DNA of 64,000 nt from Eleusine coracana subsp. coracana (lineage: Eukaryota; Streptophyta; Magnoliopsida; Poales; Poaceae): the NCBI GenBank assembly GCA_032690845.1, contig CM064424.1, positions 41,801,511 through 41,865,510 on the forward strand. The letters run 5' to 3'. The position numbers and the translations under genes are program-made. The notes beneath the pieces are model-generated. The model was not told the DNA's origin, did not search any database, and saw only the letters and a list, made by a program, of their open reading frames with translations. The stretch's first letter is position 1. Each line of letters opens with the position of its first letter. Positions 8,993-20,544 of the stretch are shown piece by piece.

Positions 8993-11940
8993 TGTGACAT
9001 CCCTGCCCCACGAATGAGGGGGATAGTCGAAGGATCGAACATCGGGTGACATCTTGACAAAGCAAGAGTCCATAAGTACACATAGATGAGCATAAAAGAT
9101 TAATATGAAATGTTAAAATTGAATTATTACAACTTGGAGTCAGATTTGTATATGTAAAGAAATTTGAAATTCGGTAACATAATTAGCGGAAGCAATATAT
9201 CTCATGTTAGAATCCTATCATGAAGCACATCAAGCCCGTAGACGTGCCTCATTAGCAAGAAGAACACCTGCACAAAATCACATAGAGCAAAACCCTGAGC
9301 AACTAATACTCAGCAAGACTTAACTGTCAAAATGACATGCTAAGGCCGACAGCTAGTATGAGGGGGCTGACCTAAGGTTGTTGGAATAACTGCAAAAACA
9401 ACACTAATAATTGATCCTTATTTTCATATTTTAGCCAAATTAACAGGATTCTTACATAAATAAATATTGTGCAACTATACTATAGCAAACATGATTACAA
9501 TGCAATTAATAGAAATACAACAAGTATAATCATCATCATTATTTCATTTTTCTTCGATGTGACAACGACTACAATGTGATAGCGATCAGAAGTGGTACTC
9601 AATAACCGCGAGGGACGGCGACTCGAATCGATTTACATCCTGCAGGAGAAACCCAAATACACGACGCACGCACACTCCGAGGAGTCACGTACGACAACCT
9701 TTCGCGAGATATAATAGGGCCAGTCCGGGTCTTTCCTGAGTACACGTCACCCTATACAATCCTTCCGTCAAAGCCATCCATGGGTATCCCATGCACTCTC
9801 CCTTCCAACACATACCCACATTCCACCATACCTGCTTCATCACCAGAAGAAGAGTAGGGTATCGTCCATAGGATTTTGTTTGGCCTACATACAACTAGGC
9901 TTTAATAAATTCCTATTTGTAATGCACAATACATGACACACATACATGTGATACAAAATAAAAGTTTTGAAATATAGGAGTGCACCGGGGCTTGCCTTGA
10001 GTTTGAGCAATGTTAGCATACTCAAAGTTATAGCCAAATTGTCCTCTATCTCTACAGCACCAATCTCCTCATCCTCGTTACCGGTTCGTTTCCTAGTAAA
10101 ATAATGCATGGTGCAAGTCAAGAATGTATTAAGGAAATTCGTGGAACTTCCTTAATGAATGAATGCAAGGACATGATGCATGTAAGTAGATATTCTAGGT
10201 TACCATTAAGTGTTAATTATCTTACTATACAAATTTCCTTCCTTGACATACAAGATTGATTATGCAGTGCAACTAATAATGATGCGAGCAACTTAAACAG
10301 TGTAGGGGCGAGGCATCACAATAAGATGAACAATTGAGACTAGCAATGCTGAGGTACTGCAATGATCTTGTTTAGTGGACTTGGCAGAAAGGAAAATATG
10401 CAAATCATTTTCTTGATAAACCTTTTATTAACATGCATAATGAATTAGTTATGTTAGGGTGTAGGATGACAATGAGCAAGATTACTTAATAAGAAAGGTG
10501 ACTAGATATCTAGCAAGATAATACTCAGCATGGCATGATGAGGTGAGTAAATATTTATTTACCTATTTCTTTTATTTACTTTCTAATTACAACGAGTGAG
10601 TTATTTTCAAACAACATTACACAGTTTAATTATCAGTCAACCTAACATGGATATGCAACATGATCTATGATCAAGTAATTCCTATCAAATCCTAAATTTA
10701 TAGAAATGTTGCTAGTGTGCTCGGATAAAAAGGTTTAAGCTTAAACTAATTAGTTAGGTGTTGAAACTAGTATTTAAACATATTTACATTCTTAATTTGG
10801 CTAACATAGTTTTACAATATACATGCCAGTGGGGAACTTATATGTGGCAGGGGGCATGACAAGAGACTTATGTACGAAAGATGACGGCAAGAATATGTAC
10901 CATTATTTTCTAACAATAAAAATGGTAGAAACACAAAAATATCCATTGTCTAAAATGCTTGGAATTTAAATATGCCACTTGATGAGATGCATGGAAATAA
11001 TGCAATAAACATGCATGAAAAAGTGGAGATTTATTTTGTGCCCTGACAATTAGTTATGATTTTATTGGTTATATTGCTTATTAAATTTATTAATAAACAA
11101 ATGTGCATGTTTGATGTGTTTCAGCAATTGATTAAAATAGGACATGTTCAGAGGAGACCAAAAAAATATTTATTGGAAATTTTACAACAAGTGGATTGTT
11201 CTGTATTTAATTTTGATGTTAAAACCATTTTTCTTTGCATATTAAAACATGCTTAAATATGTATTGGGTGTCTCTATGATTTGGCAATTTTATATAATAG
11301 ATAAAATTCTTAGGAGTCCAACATTTTTTTTGTATTTTGATTTCGAGTAAATATTCTTATGTGTATTTCTAAACATTGGATTAGAACAATGATGTTTGGC
11401 TGATTTTTAGAAGCGGAACAACTACCTGGCCACTTGGGCCAAAAACTCTAGGCCCAGAAGGCCATTGCGCAGCAAGGAGGGTTCCCTGGGCCAGCCTCGG
11501 CCCAGGCACTGGATCGGCCCAAGGCCAACTTGGCCTAGGCGGGGCTAAGGCCTAACTCGGCCCAGCTGGCCATCGGCCAGGCCAGCCGAGGCCAAGGCGC
11601 GACGCATAGGCGCGTGGCGCTCGGTGCGGCAGCGGCGGCCAGAGGTGAGGCCGGCAGGGCACCGGCTTCTAGCGGCGCCTCTGAAGGTCCTGGGCGCAGG
11701 CATGGCACACGGGTTGTGGCAACTTCGATTCCCAGCGACATGACGTGATGAAGAGCAGCAGGCCGAGGTGGAGCCGGGGCGACGACGGCGGCGGACGCCA
11801 CATTCCGACGAGCCGGCTGCAAAGAATTGAGCCAAGGCAGCCCAAATCGATGCACCACAAACCACGGAAGTGGCCAGTGCGAGGAATCGAAGCAAGAGTC
11901 AACTGGTGGGGAGGAATCTTTGACAAACTGGCTCGGGGTC
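8993..11940 (-). repeat. Gypsy solo LTR, left part (level 2 of nest)
   Basis: This is the left part of one LTR that is interrupted at 11940 and resumes at 26743. The outer ends are TGTGACATCC here and GGTGTCACA at 27953, with a 5-bp target duplication GTGTT at 8988-8992 and 27954-27958. Internal sequence shares landmarks with the chromovirus LTRs nested in it: the CCCTGAG-TAACTAAT phrase near 9295, ATCGATTTACATCCTGCAGGA near 9627, GGGGCTTGCCTTGAGT near 9988, and a GC-rich block from 11400. No internal retroviral genes lie between its ends, so it is best read as a solo LTR of about 4.2 kb. Confidence 0.8.
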
Positions 11941-12061
11941 TATAACATAACTGCCTTACCACGGAGACGGCTCCGTTCCAGGATCTTCCTCGGGTGGCGA
12001 CTATAACGGAACCGTCTTACCACGGAGACGACTCCATTCCAGGATCATTCTCGGGTGGCAA
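11940..12061. repeat. 61-bp tandem duplication of the LTR end
   Basis: CTATAACATAACTGCC... (11940-12000) and CTATAACGGAACCGTC... (12001-12061) are head-to-tail copies of the terminal 61 bp of the 3' LTR, each ending CGGGTGGC(A/G)A. The 5' LTR at 23142 carries one copy only. The duplication therefore arose in or after the insertion of this LTR. Confidence 0.85.
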
Positions 12062-15000
12062 CACGCGCTGTGATGTCCAATAGTATAACACATGACAAAA
12101 TAATATAGTTGCAATGGGAACATAGATAGAGTATAGAGTTTTACATAAATCCAAATTTAGATTACAAACCAGAAGCGGTATAGTGACATGTCCGACAGAA
12201 TAAGTAAGATACAATCGCCCTCTCACAACAATACACCATAGTAATGGTACTAGCCGACCTTGATCGGTGTCATGCCCTTGACACCTTGCCGGCGCACACA
12301 TGCCTATTCCTCATCACCGTTGGTGCAAGGCTCTTATTCGATGTTCCAGCAGTCAGGACATAGGCCTTCCTAGTGGAACCTCCCACCATAGTGGCAGTCT
12401 CCACCCTGGTCATCTCAAAACCACATAGAGCTACGCCCTGAGTAACTAATTTAATCAGCAAGACTGACCCGACAAAATGGTCGTCTACAGCCAACTCCTA
12501 GACACATGTACAGGCTAAGGGTAGGGTTTATGTTGCCAAAAGCCAGCCTAAGAGTAAATCCCTAGTTTTCAGGTTTTAGCATCAAGTTAAGTTAACAGAC
12601 GAAATAATAAATTTAGTTTGCATTACGACTACAACAATCATGATTGCAATACAATTAATAATAAGTCCATACAACAATGTTGAACTGATTCATCATATTA
12701 ATGGCTTCCGACACTGTTCCGGAGCAGCGATCAAGTGGTACTCATTACTGTGAGGGGCAACGACTTGAATTGATTTACATCCTACAGGAAAAACCTGCTT
12801 GCACGATCATACGCGCTACACGGAAGCCGTATGGAGCAACCTTTCACATACGGTACTGCTGGGCCTTCCGAGCCTGGCTCCTCCGAGAAGGGTCCCCCAT
12901 GCGATGTGTCTCGTACCGCCATCCGTGGGTAGATTCCTCCCTCCTCTCATCCCCAGTTCCACCTTAAGGAGTAGGGTATCTTCTATTCAAGCAGTAGTCG
13001 TAGCTACATTGGTTTACTAGACCCATAACTCCAGTATGCAAACAGTACATTTAAACTTGACCCCATGGGCCGGACACGAGGCGTAGCCTTAGGTGACTCG
13101 GACGGGACTACCTCCTTGAAGACAAACTGTCCTTCCCTTTCCACCTAGTTGCCCGTCCGGTCTTCATTTGTTATCTCATTCCAACTTTCTTCCATCTGAC
13201 ATCATTCCCAAGTGATAAAAACTCCTGATATATGAGTGGTTGCCATACCACTCGATGAGGGATCACCCTAAATTAAGCAGAGCAACTACCGTCCTGAGGC
13301 TACTATCAGGTAATAGGCACCTACTGCAATTCTAGGTCTTCAAACAACTCCTATAAACTTAATGCATAGACAAACCTATATCCCTAACTAGTGATAAAAC
13401 AAAAATGTAAAACTGGTGGGATGTACCAGGGCTTGCCTTGAGTGGGTTCCTGGTTAGCGGGGTCACCACCTCCTTGCCCTTCTGGTTCCTGCTCCGGTCC
13501 TGCTTCCACATGGTTTACCTCATGACCTATATGATGCGGATGATGCAATGCATGAGAATAAGTTTTGATTCATGGCACTTCCTCAGCAAATATGTTATAA
13601 CGACAATATTTCATGTAGAAATGAACGTGGGTGCATTGATTAGTTCAGTAATAGACATATAGAATCGAGGCATAAGGTGGGCACGTTTAGTGTATTTCCT
13701 TCATAGACTCTAGTAAATAAGAGTAGTAATTTGGCACAGAAAGTATGGGGTGTTGTCCATCAAAAATGCTACCCAGCCTTTACTAGTTTTACGGGATTAT
13801 CGAGTTTTGGAAGGAAGTTAATATTTTAGCATGGTTCTAGAGGTCACTTGAATATGGGCAATTTACAGTAAATAGGACATACCAAGAGTGAATTATCGAC
13901 CAATTTGCACTTACATGCAATGAGCCCTAACTTTTAAATAAATTAACTAAGGCCAAAGGCTAATTAATTAATTGTGACGAAAATATAGAGAACTAGAAGT
14001 TGTGCATTTACAGGGAGATCTAACAAGTCAAGACATGATTTAACACCAAGCATCATAAATTTATTATCTACTAAGAATTACATATGAATTTATTAGTGGT
14101 TTATGCCATTTAATTAAGTGCTGGAAAATTGCTAACATGCAGGGGCAACCAGTATTTTTCTACAATGGTACCAGTCCAGTCGAGGTCAACAAAATTTACT
14201 TTGTACCAAAATTCGTTTCAGTTATTTTACTATGTATTTTTAAAGTCCTGCCAATTTTCTGGAAATAGAAACTAAATAACAAAATCTATTTTTCGGCTTC
14301 ATGGGCCAGATCTACCGCCTCTCGCGGTCGGACGCGCCTGCAGGGGAAGCCTTTGGGCCAGATCTAGCCCGAGTGCTGCCGGAGGCCCAAAGGACATCGC
14401 GGCCCAATGCAACCAGCTCGGCCAGGCCCCCCAGGCGCGGGCGTGCGCGCGCGAGCAGTGGCGGCGCGGTCACAGCGGTGGACAGAGGCGGCAGTGCGGC
14501 AATGCCATGCTGGGCAAGGGTCCAGGGGGGTGGCATCTGCATGTGGCGTGCGGAAGAAGAAGAAATACGGCTCACCGTGGGTGGCTCGGCGCGCAGGGGC
14601 GGAAGACGGCAGACGGCGGTGGGCGAGTCGGTTACACCGGCGGCGGATCTACACGAGAAGGGGGCGAGTGAGGTATAAGAGCTGTGGAACTAGTAGAGGA
14701 GCATGTTTACTAGAGGAATCGGCCCGAGCTCACTGGACGAGAAAGGATGAAGCAGAGAGGCCGCGGGCGGGGGTGAAGGAGAATGTGCCGATTCTCGGCA
14801 GCTTGGTGCAGCAGGGATGGCTTAGCTTGGTGAGGGCGTGGAGGTCGGCGAGGCGTAGCTCCAGAGCCGCGGGGGAAGGGTGGTGACGTGTCATCACGGC
14901 GGGGCGATGGAGCTCAGCTCCGGCGGCTATGGCGGCGGGTCTAGCGAGAGAGCAACTGAGAGATGGGCGTGAGAGTGGGAATGGGGGGGGGGGGGGGCAG

Positions 15001-15646
15001 GGTCCGACCGAAAGGGGGGACAAGGGGGATGTCGGGATGGCTGGTGGGGACGTCAATCCGCGGCCTCGGCCGTTGCCCTACCAACGGCAGCCACGCGGCG
15101 TACGGCCAGGCGGAAGGGTGGGCGGCGACGGTTGTGTTAGTTGAGGGTCACTGACAGGTGGGCCTGGCAGCGGATTTTTATTTTCCCTTTATTTCAAACT
15201 CCCATAATGTGCTGGTGCTTAATATTTTTATGGGAATTTACTGGTGGCGGACCACAATAAACCAAAAATATGGGCGATCTCCACACATTGTGCTAGATTT
15301 TATAAACATACTAACTAGCAATAGTTCTCAATAAAAGTTAAATAGGAATTTGGTGAATAGGGCTGGTTTTTTATCCTTTAACCATTTATTTGGGGCATTA
15401 GTTTATGAAATAAAAATCTGAGAAATTCCTTAAATTTCTAATCGACCATGGTGGTCGACATATAATTTTGGTGGGGGTAAGTTCTATTATAATTTTAAAA
15501 CTTGTAGTTCAATGGCAACCAAATCGACTTGATTTCAAATTTTAATTTGATCAATTTAAACTGAACTTCTATGTTAGGCTCTTATGCTTGTGGGGTTTGA
15601 TCCTAGGGTGTGTCATAGAAGTGCATGACACCAGAGGTGTCTCACA
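11941..15646 (-). repeat. 3' LTR of the chromovirus
   Basis: It is delimited by the target duplication on the left and by the polypurine tract on the right, where minus reads TGTGAGACACC. It aligns with the 5' LTR at many landmarks: TTACCACGGAGACG at the left end, GTGACATGTCC near 12185, GTAGATTCCTCCCTCCTCTC near 12928, and GGCTTGCCTTGAGTGGGTT near 13430. The region 14300-15150 is a GC-rich block with long but spurious open frames on both strands. A run of 16 or more G near 14990 is embedded in it. Confidence 0.85.
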
Positions 15647-15672
15647 GCCCCCCCCCCCCCCCCCCTTAAAGA
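15647..15672 (-). promoter_or_regulatory. Polypurine tract of the chromovirus
   Basis: On minus, a purine run of AAAG-type bases leads into 18 consecutive G (plus-strand C at 15648-15665) immediately upstream of the LTR start. Position and purine content identify it as the plus-strand primer. The unbroken G18 is unusually long, and its length may be uncertain in sequencing. Confidence 0.75.
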
Positions 15673-15697
15673 AATCTCCTCCCGAGATTAAAAGATG

Positions 15698-15952
15698 TTA
15701 TGTCGGTTTACCTAGGTGGTGGTGTAGGAACGTGGGGTAGTGACTTTGTAGAAACTCCTCTGTCTCCCAGGTAGCCTCCTTTACGGTGTGATTGCTCCAT
15801 TGAACCTTGTAGAACTTAAGCGTTTTCTTGCAAGTAACCCATTCCTTCTCATCTAGCACCTTCACCGAGCGTTCTAAGTATGTCAAATCGGGTTGTAGCT
15901 GATCCATGTTCTCCAAGGGAATGTCTACTGGTGTCTTCAAACATTTCTTGAG
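15698..15952 (-). pseudogene. Chromodomain end of integrase
   Basis: This is the C-terminal end of the pol polyprotein. After LKKCLKTPVD, the segment from RSVKVLDEKEW to VQWSNHTVKEATWETEEFL is a chromovirus chromodomain (about 45 residues), with the WSNH and ATWETEE signature. Such domains target integration to heterochromatin by reading histone marks. It is cut off from the integrase by a stop codon at about 15952, where a glutamine codon appears to have become TAA. Confidence 0.85.
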
Positions 15953-16790
15953 TTAGGAAATGTGGAACGTGTCATGCACTCCAGCGAGTTCCACTGGTAG
16001 TTGGAGTTTGTAGGCTACAGGCCCGCATCTTGCAATGATTGGGTAGGGGCTGATGTAGTGGGGTGCAAACTTCCTGCGTATCCCAAATCGCTGTACACCT
16101 TTGGTTGGTGATACTCGGAGATTGACCATATCACCGGCTTTGAATTCCAGCAGGCGATGTCTATTATCCGTATAGCTCTTCTGCCTGGATTTTGCTGCTC
16201 GTAGATTTGATTGGATTTCAAGCACCTTCTCCTCCACTTGCTGCACTAATTCCAGGCTGAATATTATTCTTTCCCCTGATTCTGACCAACTCAATGGTGT
16301 ACGACAACGGCGACCATAGAGAGCTTCGAACGGTGCCATCTTGATGCTTTCTTGATAGCTATTATTGTACGCAAACTCAGCCAAGGGTAAGCATTCATCC
16401 CACTTTTTTCTATGATTCAGTACATAGGCCCTCAACATGTCTTCTAATATTTGGTTGACCCTTTCCGTCTGACCGTCTATTTGGGGGTGGTATGCCGAAC
16501 CTTTAATTAACCTCGTGCCCAATGACGCATGTAGCTGCTCCCAGAAACATCCAACAAACTGGGAGCCTCTATCAGACATGATGGTTTTGGGCACCCCATG
16601 TAAGCACATGATTCGCTCAATGTACAATTGTGCGTACTTCTACATCTTGAATCGTGTCGACACAGGGATGAAGTGTGCGACTTTTGTCAACCTGTCAATA
16701 ACAACCCATATGGAGTCGAATTTGCGTGCTGTAAGCGGTAGGCTGACAATGAAATCCATACTGATATCTTCCCACTTCTAGGTTGGAACA
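15953..16790 (-). pseudogene. Integrase catalytic core (chromovirus)
   Basis: The DDE core is readable. The first Asp is in SMDFIVSLPL near 16755, the second in SDRGSQF near 16577, and the Glu in DGQTERVNQ near 16480. The GPY/F-type C-terminal region follows (KFAPHYISPYPI, ELAGVHDTFHIS). A stop codon near 16640 separates the first Asp from the rest. Catalytic residues themselves appear retained. It cannot be translated as one protein. Confidence 0.85.
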
Positions 16791-16791
16791 C

Positions 16792-17946
16792 TCAGAGGTT
16801 GTAGTAGCCTACCTTCTTCAGATGGTCGGCCTTGACTCGGTGACAGGTATCATACTCTGCGACATACCGTGCTATTTCCCTCTTCATATGAGTCCACCAA
16901 TATTTGGATCTCAAGTCGTGGTACATCTTGTTGCTGCTCGGGTGCATGGAGTACTTTGTAACATGAGCCTCATCCAAAATCTTCTTGCGAAGTTCCAGAT
17001 TCTTAGGCACTACCAGGCGATCCTTGGACCATATAACACCTTCTGCGTCTTCTCTAAAGCATCGAACCTTAGCATCGCCCTCTTTTAGTCTCCTTCTAAG
17101 ATGTGCCATGCCAACATCATTCTTCTGGGCTTCTACTATCTCTTCTCGTAAGGTAGGGATCAATGCTAGGTTATAGAGAACTCCGTGGGGTGTTACTTGG
17201 ACATAGTGACCATCTTGAACTTGTAGGTTGAGAATGATGTGATGGCATTGGGCCTTGTGACTTAGTGTATCCGCCATGACATTTGCTTTCTCGGGGTGGT
17301 AATGCACTTCCAACTCATAGTCCTTAATGAATTCCAAGCCTTTGTGATCGATGTAGATACGTACTAGATTACCTGAGTGAAGATGATGATCCTGAGTGAA
17401 GATGTACTTCAAGCTTTTGTGATCGATGTAGATACGTACTAGATTACCAAGCAAGTAGTGCCTCCACATTTTCAACGCTAGCACCACTGCTACTGATTCT
17501 AGATCATGGGCGGGATAATTCTGCTCATGCTTCCTCAGTTGTCTAGAGCCATAAGTGATGACTCTTCCCTCTTGCATGAGCACACACCCTAATCCAATAC
17601 CCGAAGCGTCACAATAGACATCGAACGTCTTCCCCAGGTCTAGTTGCGCTAATACTAGGGCGGTCATAAGATGCTTCTTTAGAGTTTGAAATGTGTTCTC
17701 GTAGCCTTGGTCCCATACAAATTTCTTTTCTTTCTTCAGCAGCTCAGTCATGGGTTTTGCAATCTTGGAGAAATTTGGGATGAAACGGCGGTAGTAGCCG
17801 ACCAAGCCAAGAAAACTATGTATGTGAAATACAGTTTTTGGTGTCTTCCAATTCAGTACAACTCTTACTTTGCTAGGATCCACTGCTATGCCTTCTGCCG
17901 AGATGATGTGGCCAGAAATGGTACTTTCTTTAACCAGAACTCGCAC
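16792..17946 (-). pseudogene. RNase H plus integrase zinc-finger region
   Basis: An open frame of 384 codons covers the RT thumb/connection (FLGLVGYYRRFIPNFSKI), RNase H (FDVYCDASGIGLGCVL) and the H2C2 part of integrase (HPSSNKMYHDL, then YDTCHRVKADH). In RNase H, the phrase GNLVRIYIDHK occurs twice. This reflects a 33-bp exact DNA duplication (17341-17373 and 17416-17448) that has overwritten normal sequence between them. One zinc-binding Cys of the H2C2 pair is Tyr. Despite the long frame the protein is unlikely to be active. Confidence 0.85.
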
Positions 17947-18680
17947 TTGCTAAACTTAGGATATAGCTGGTGTTCCCTTAACCTCTGTAGCACAATGCGA
18001 AGATGCTCCACATGTTCTTCTTCTGACTTAGAGTAGACTAGAATGTCCTCAATAAACACCACCACAAACTTGTCCAGCTCTGGCATGAACACCGAGTTCA
18101 TGAGATACATGAAGTGTGCCAGTGCGTTTGTCAATCCAAAGGACATCACTAAATACTTGTAGAGTCCATACCGGGTGGAGAATGCTGTCTTGGGGATATC
18201 TTCAGCACAGATCTTAATTTGGTGGTGTACAGATCGCAGATTGATCTTGGAGAAAACCTTAGCTCCAATTAGCCGATCAAAGAGAATATCAATGCGAGGC
18301 AGTGGGTACTTGTTCTTAATAGTCACGGCATTAAGCAGATGATAGTCCACACGTAGCCTCAAGGTCTCGTCCTTCTTCTTCACAAACAATGCCGGACAAC
18401 CCCAAGGTGAAGAACTTGGTCGTATAAATCCCTTATCTAGCAACTCTTTCAACTGCTCTTTTAGCTCTGCTAGTTCATTGGGTGCCATTTTATACGGTCT
18501 CTTGGATATAGGTGCAGATCCTGGCTGTAACTCAATCTTAAATTCAACATCCCAATCCCAAGGCAGTCTAGAAAGATCATTAGGGAACACATCTGGAAAC
18601 TCGCTAACCACTGGAATATCACCTAATTGAGTGGCTATGGTGTGGTGAACTACAGGGGTTGTCAGTCGGGGATAATTCAC
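17886..18680 (-). pseudogene. Reverse transcriptase domain (chromovirus)
   Basis: This is a Gypsy RT with PYKMAPNELAELKEQL, GFIRPSSSPWGCPALFVKKKD and NKYPLPRIDILFD. Two catalytic Asp positions are altered: the motif normally ending KID-L reads KINLRS (codon at 18240-18242), and the active-site pair reads FIEDILVYS (codon at 18048-18050, Glu for Asp). It overlaps the RNase H frame, from which it is separated by a frameshift near 17890-17946. It is certainly inactive. Confidence 0.9.
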
Positions 18681-18750
18681 TCAAAAACACACTTTGCCTT
18701 GGGTGGGGGAGTTTAGGTGTACGGTATAGGTGTCCATATCTAGAAGGGCC

Positions 18751-19191
18751 TTATGATACTTCATCTATGGCATCCCCAAGATCACATCGATGTTGCTTCC
18801 CCTCAAGAACATCATACCTAGCTAGATACACCTTTTCTGCTAGTGTTATAGGTAGTTTCCTAACATCATACCTAGCGGAAGTGTGCCCATGTGCTGACCT
18901 AATGAGGTATTGTGACTTTATAAGGTGGTGGGGTAGTCGTCGAGTTTTAGCATAGGACATACTGATAAAATTGTGGGAAGCCCCCGAATTAAATAGCACG
19001 AGTGTGGGGTGGTCCTGGATAGAGAACATACCAGCGAGGATAGGGCTGTTCTCCAGAATTTCCTCGAGAGTGGTGTTGTTCATGCAGCCAGTGTGGTAAG
19101 GTCCCCTGTTGTTGTGGTTGTTGTTGCTGCTGCTGTTGTTTCTCGGTGGGTTCTGGCCCGTGTTCCTCATGGGGAAGGTGCACTCCCTCAA
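18751..19191 (-). pseudogene. Protease domain (chromovirus)
   Basis: The retropepsin signature is visible as TLVLFNSGASHNFIS. The catalytic Asp of the D-S/T-G triad is Asn (codon at 18988-18990). The following region (KTRRLPHHLIK, LAEKVYLARYDVLEG) fits a Gypsy protease. It abuts the RT with a stop near 18750. Confidence 0.85.
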
Positions 19192-20226
19192 AAAATGTCC
19201 AAGACGACCGCAGTTGTAATAGGGAAAAGGCCCTGTCCGAGTGTTCTACTACTGCTGTGGGCGATACCCTCCTTGGTTCTGCTATTGACGTGGTGCGTGG
19301 GATCACTGCTGTGGCTGCTGGGGTGGACGTGGGAATGGTGCTGACACGGGGGTGGAATGATACCTCTGTCCCGATGGATCTGTGTACACCATGCAATACT
19401 TTTGTGGGGGCCCACCGGATGACCCCATAGCACTAGCTGATCTCTTCCACTTTGCCATCACCTTGCGATACGCGTCTTCCATGATGATAGCATTGTTAAC
19501 AAACTCAGCAAATGTGTCGCTCATGTTAAGGTTGAGGCAGTCCTGCAACTCTGCGCTAAGTCCCTCTAAGAAACGGTCCTTGCGCTTGGTGGGGGTGTCT
19601 ACCTGTTCAGGAGCATAGAGTGCCAGGCGGTTGAACTCCTCACAGTATTCTTCGACACTACGGTTGCCTTGCTTCAGTGCCACAAACTCCCGTGCCTTCC
19701 TGCGAATGAGCCCTACAGGAATATAGTGGGCACAAAATACTGTCTTGAACTCGTCCCAAGTGATATATGGGTTCTCTCCAACTGAGGCGACATGGTTGAT
19801 CCACCATGCCCTAGTTGCACCATGTAGCTGCTGTGCCGCAAACAACATCTTCTACACAGGCGTGCAGTTGAGGAGCCCAAACTTGGACTCGAGCATGCAT
19901 AGGAAATTTTCAGCCTCCATAGGTTTAGTGGAGGAGCTGAATGTAGGTGGCCTGGTGCCGATAAAATCAGTGTAGGTACTGTTCTATGGTGCGCCGTCGT
20001 TGTTGCCCCTAGCATTCCTGTTGGCCATGTTTTGTTGTGCCAACTCTCACATGAATTCCGCTTGCTGCTGTTGGTTCTCTATCATGCTGGCGAAAAACTG
20101 CGCCATCATCTGCATGGGGTTGGGAGGTGGTGGTGGTGGGGCCTCATGCTGATTGTTGTTCCCCCTGGCCCTGGAGCTTTCCGGCCGCTCGCCGTAGAGC
20201 TCGTTGATGCTGCGAGTGCGAACCAT
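19185..20226 (-). pseudogene. Gag of the chromovirus
   Basis: The start MVRTRSINELYGERPES at 20226 fits the Tekay gag N-terminus. The capsid region is well preserved (GATRAWWINHVA, WDEFKTVFCAHYIP, FVALKQGNRSVEEYCEEFNRLALYAP). It ends at the nucleocapsid zinc knuckle near 19185-19225, which reads YYNCGRLGHFLREC, so the first Cys of CX2CX4HX4C is lost (TAT at 19219-19221). In-frame stops lie near 19850, 19985 and 19290. Confidence 0.85.
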
Positions 20227-20544
20227 TCTGAAATGCAAGAATAAGGATTCCAATTAGTCTCTTTTCCAACAACATCATTGCATAAATGAATTCATATAAC
20301 ACCACCACACAGGGCAACAATGAAATAGCTAACATTTTCTAACAAAGTTTGCATCCATAAACTACCATAAGTTTAATTACAAGTCAATAAGGTCTGCAGT
20401 ACATAAACTTGGAATATATGGCCATCGAGTCACAAAAAAAATTCACACGGGTGATCCCCAAAATACAACAACCACGTGTGGATCGACAAAAGCTACCTAC
20501 CACCTGACCTACATGCCTGGCCTAGTCATGTCTACTACAATCTA

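Noticed and set aside
14301..15154. Several overlapping GC-rich frames on both strands
   Set aside because: They are inside the 3' LTR; low-complexity composition and no shared product with the other LTR.
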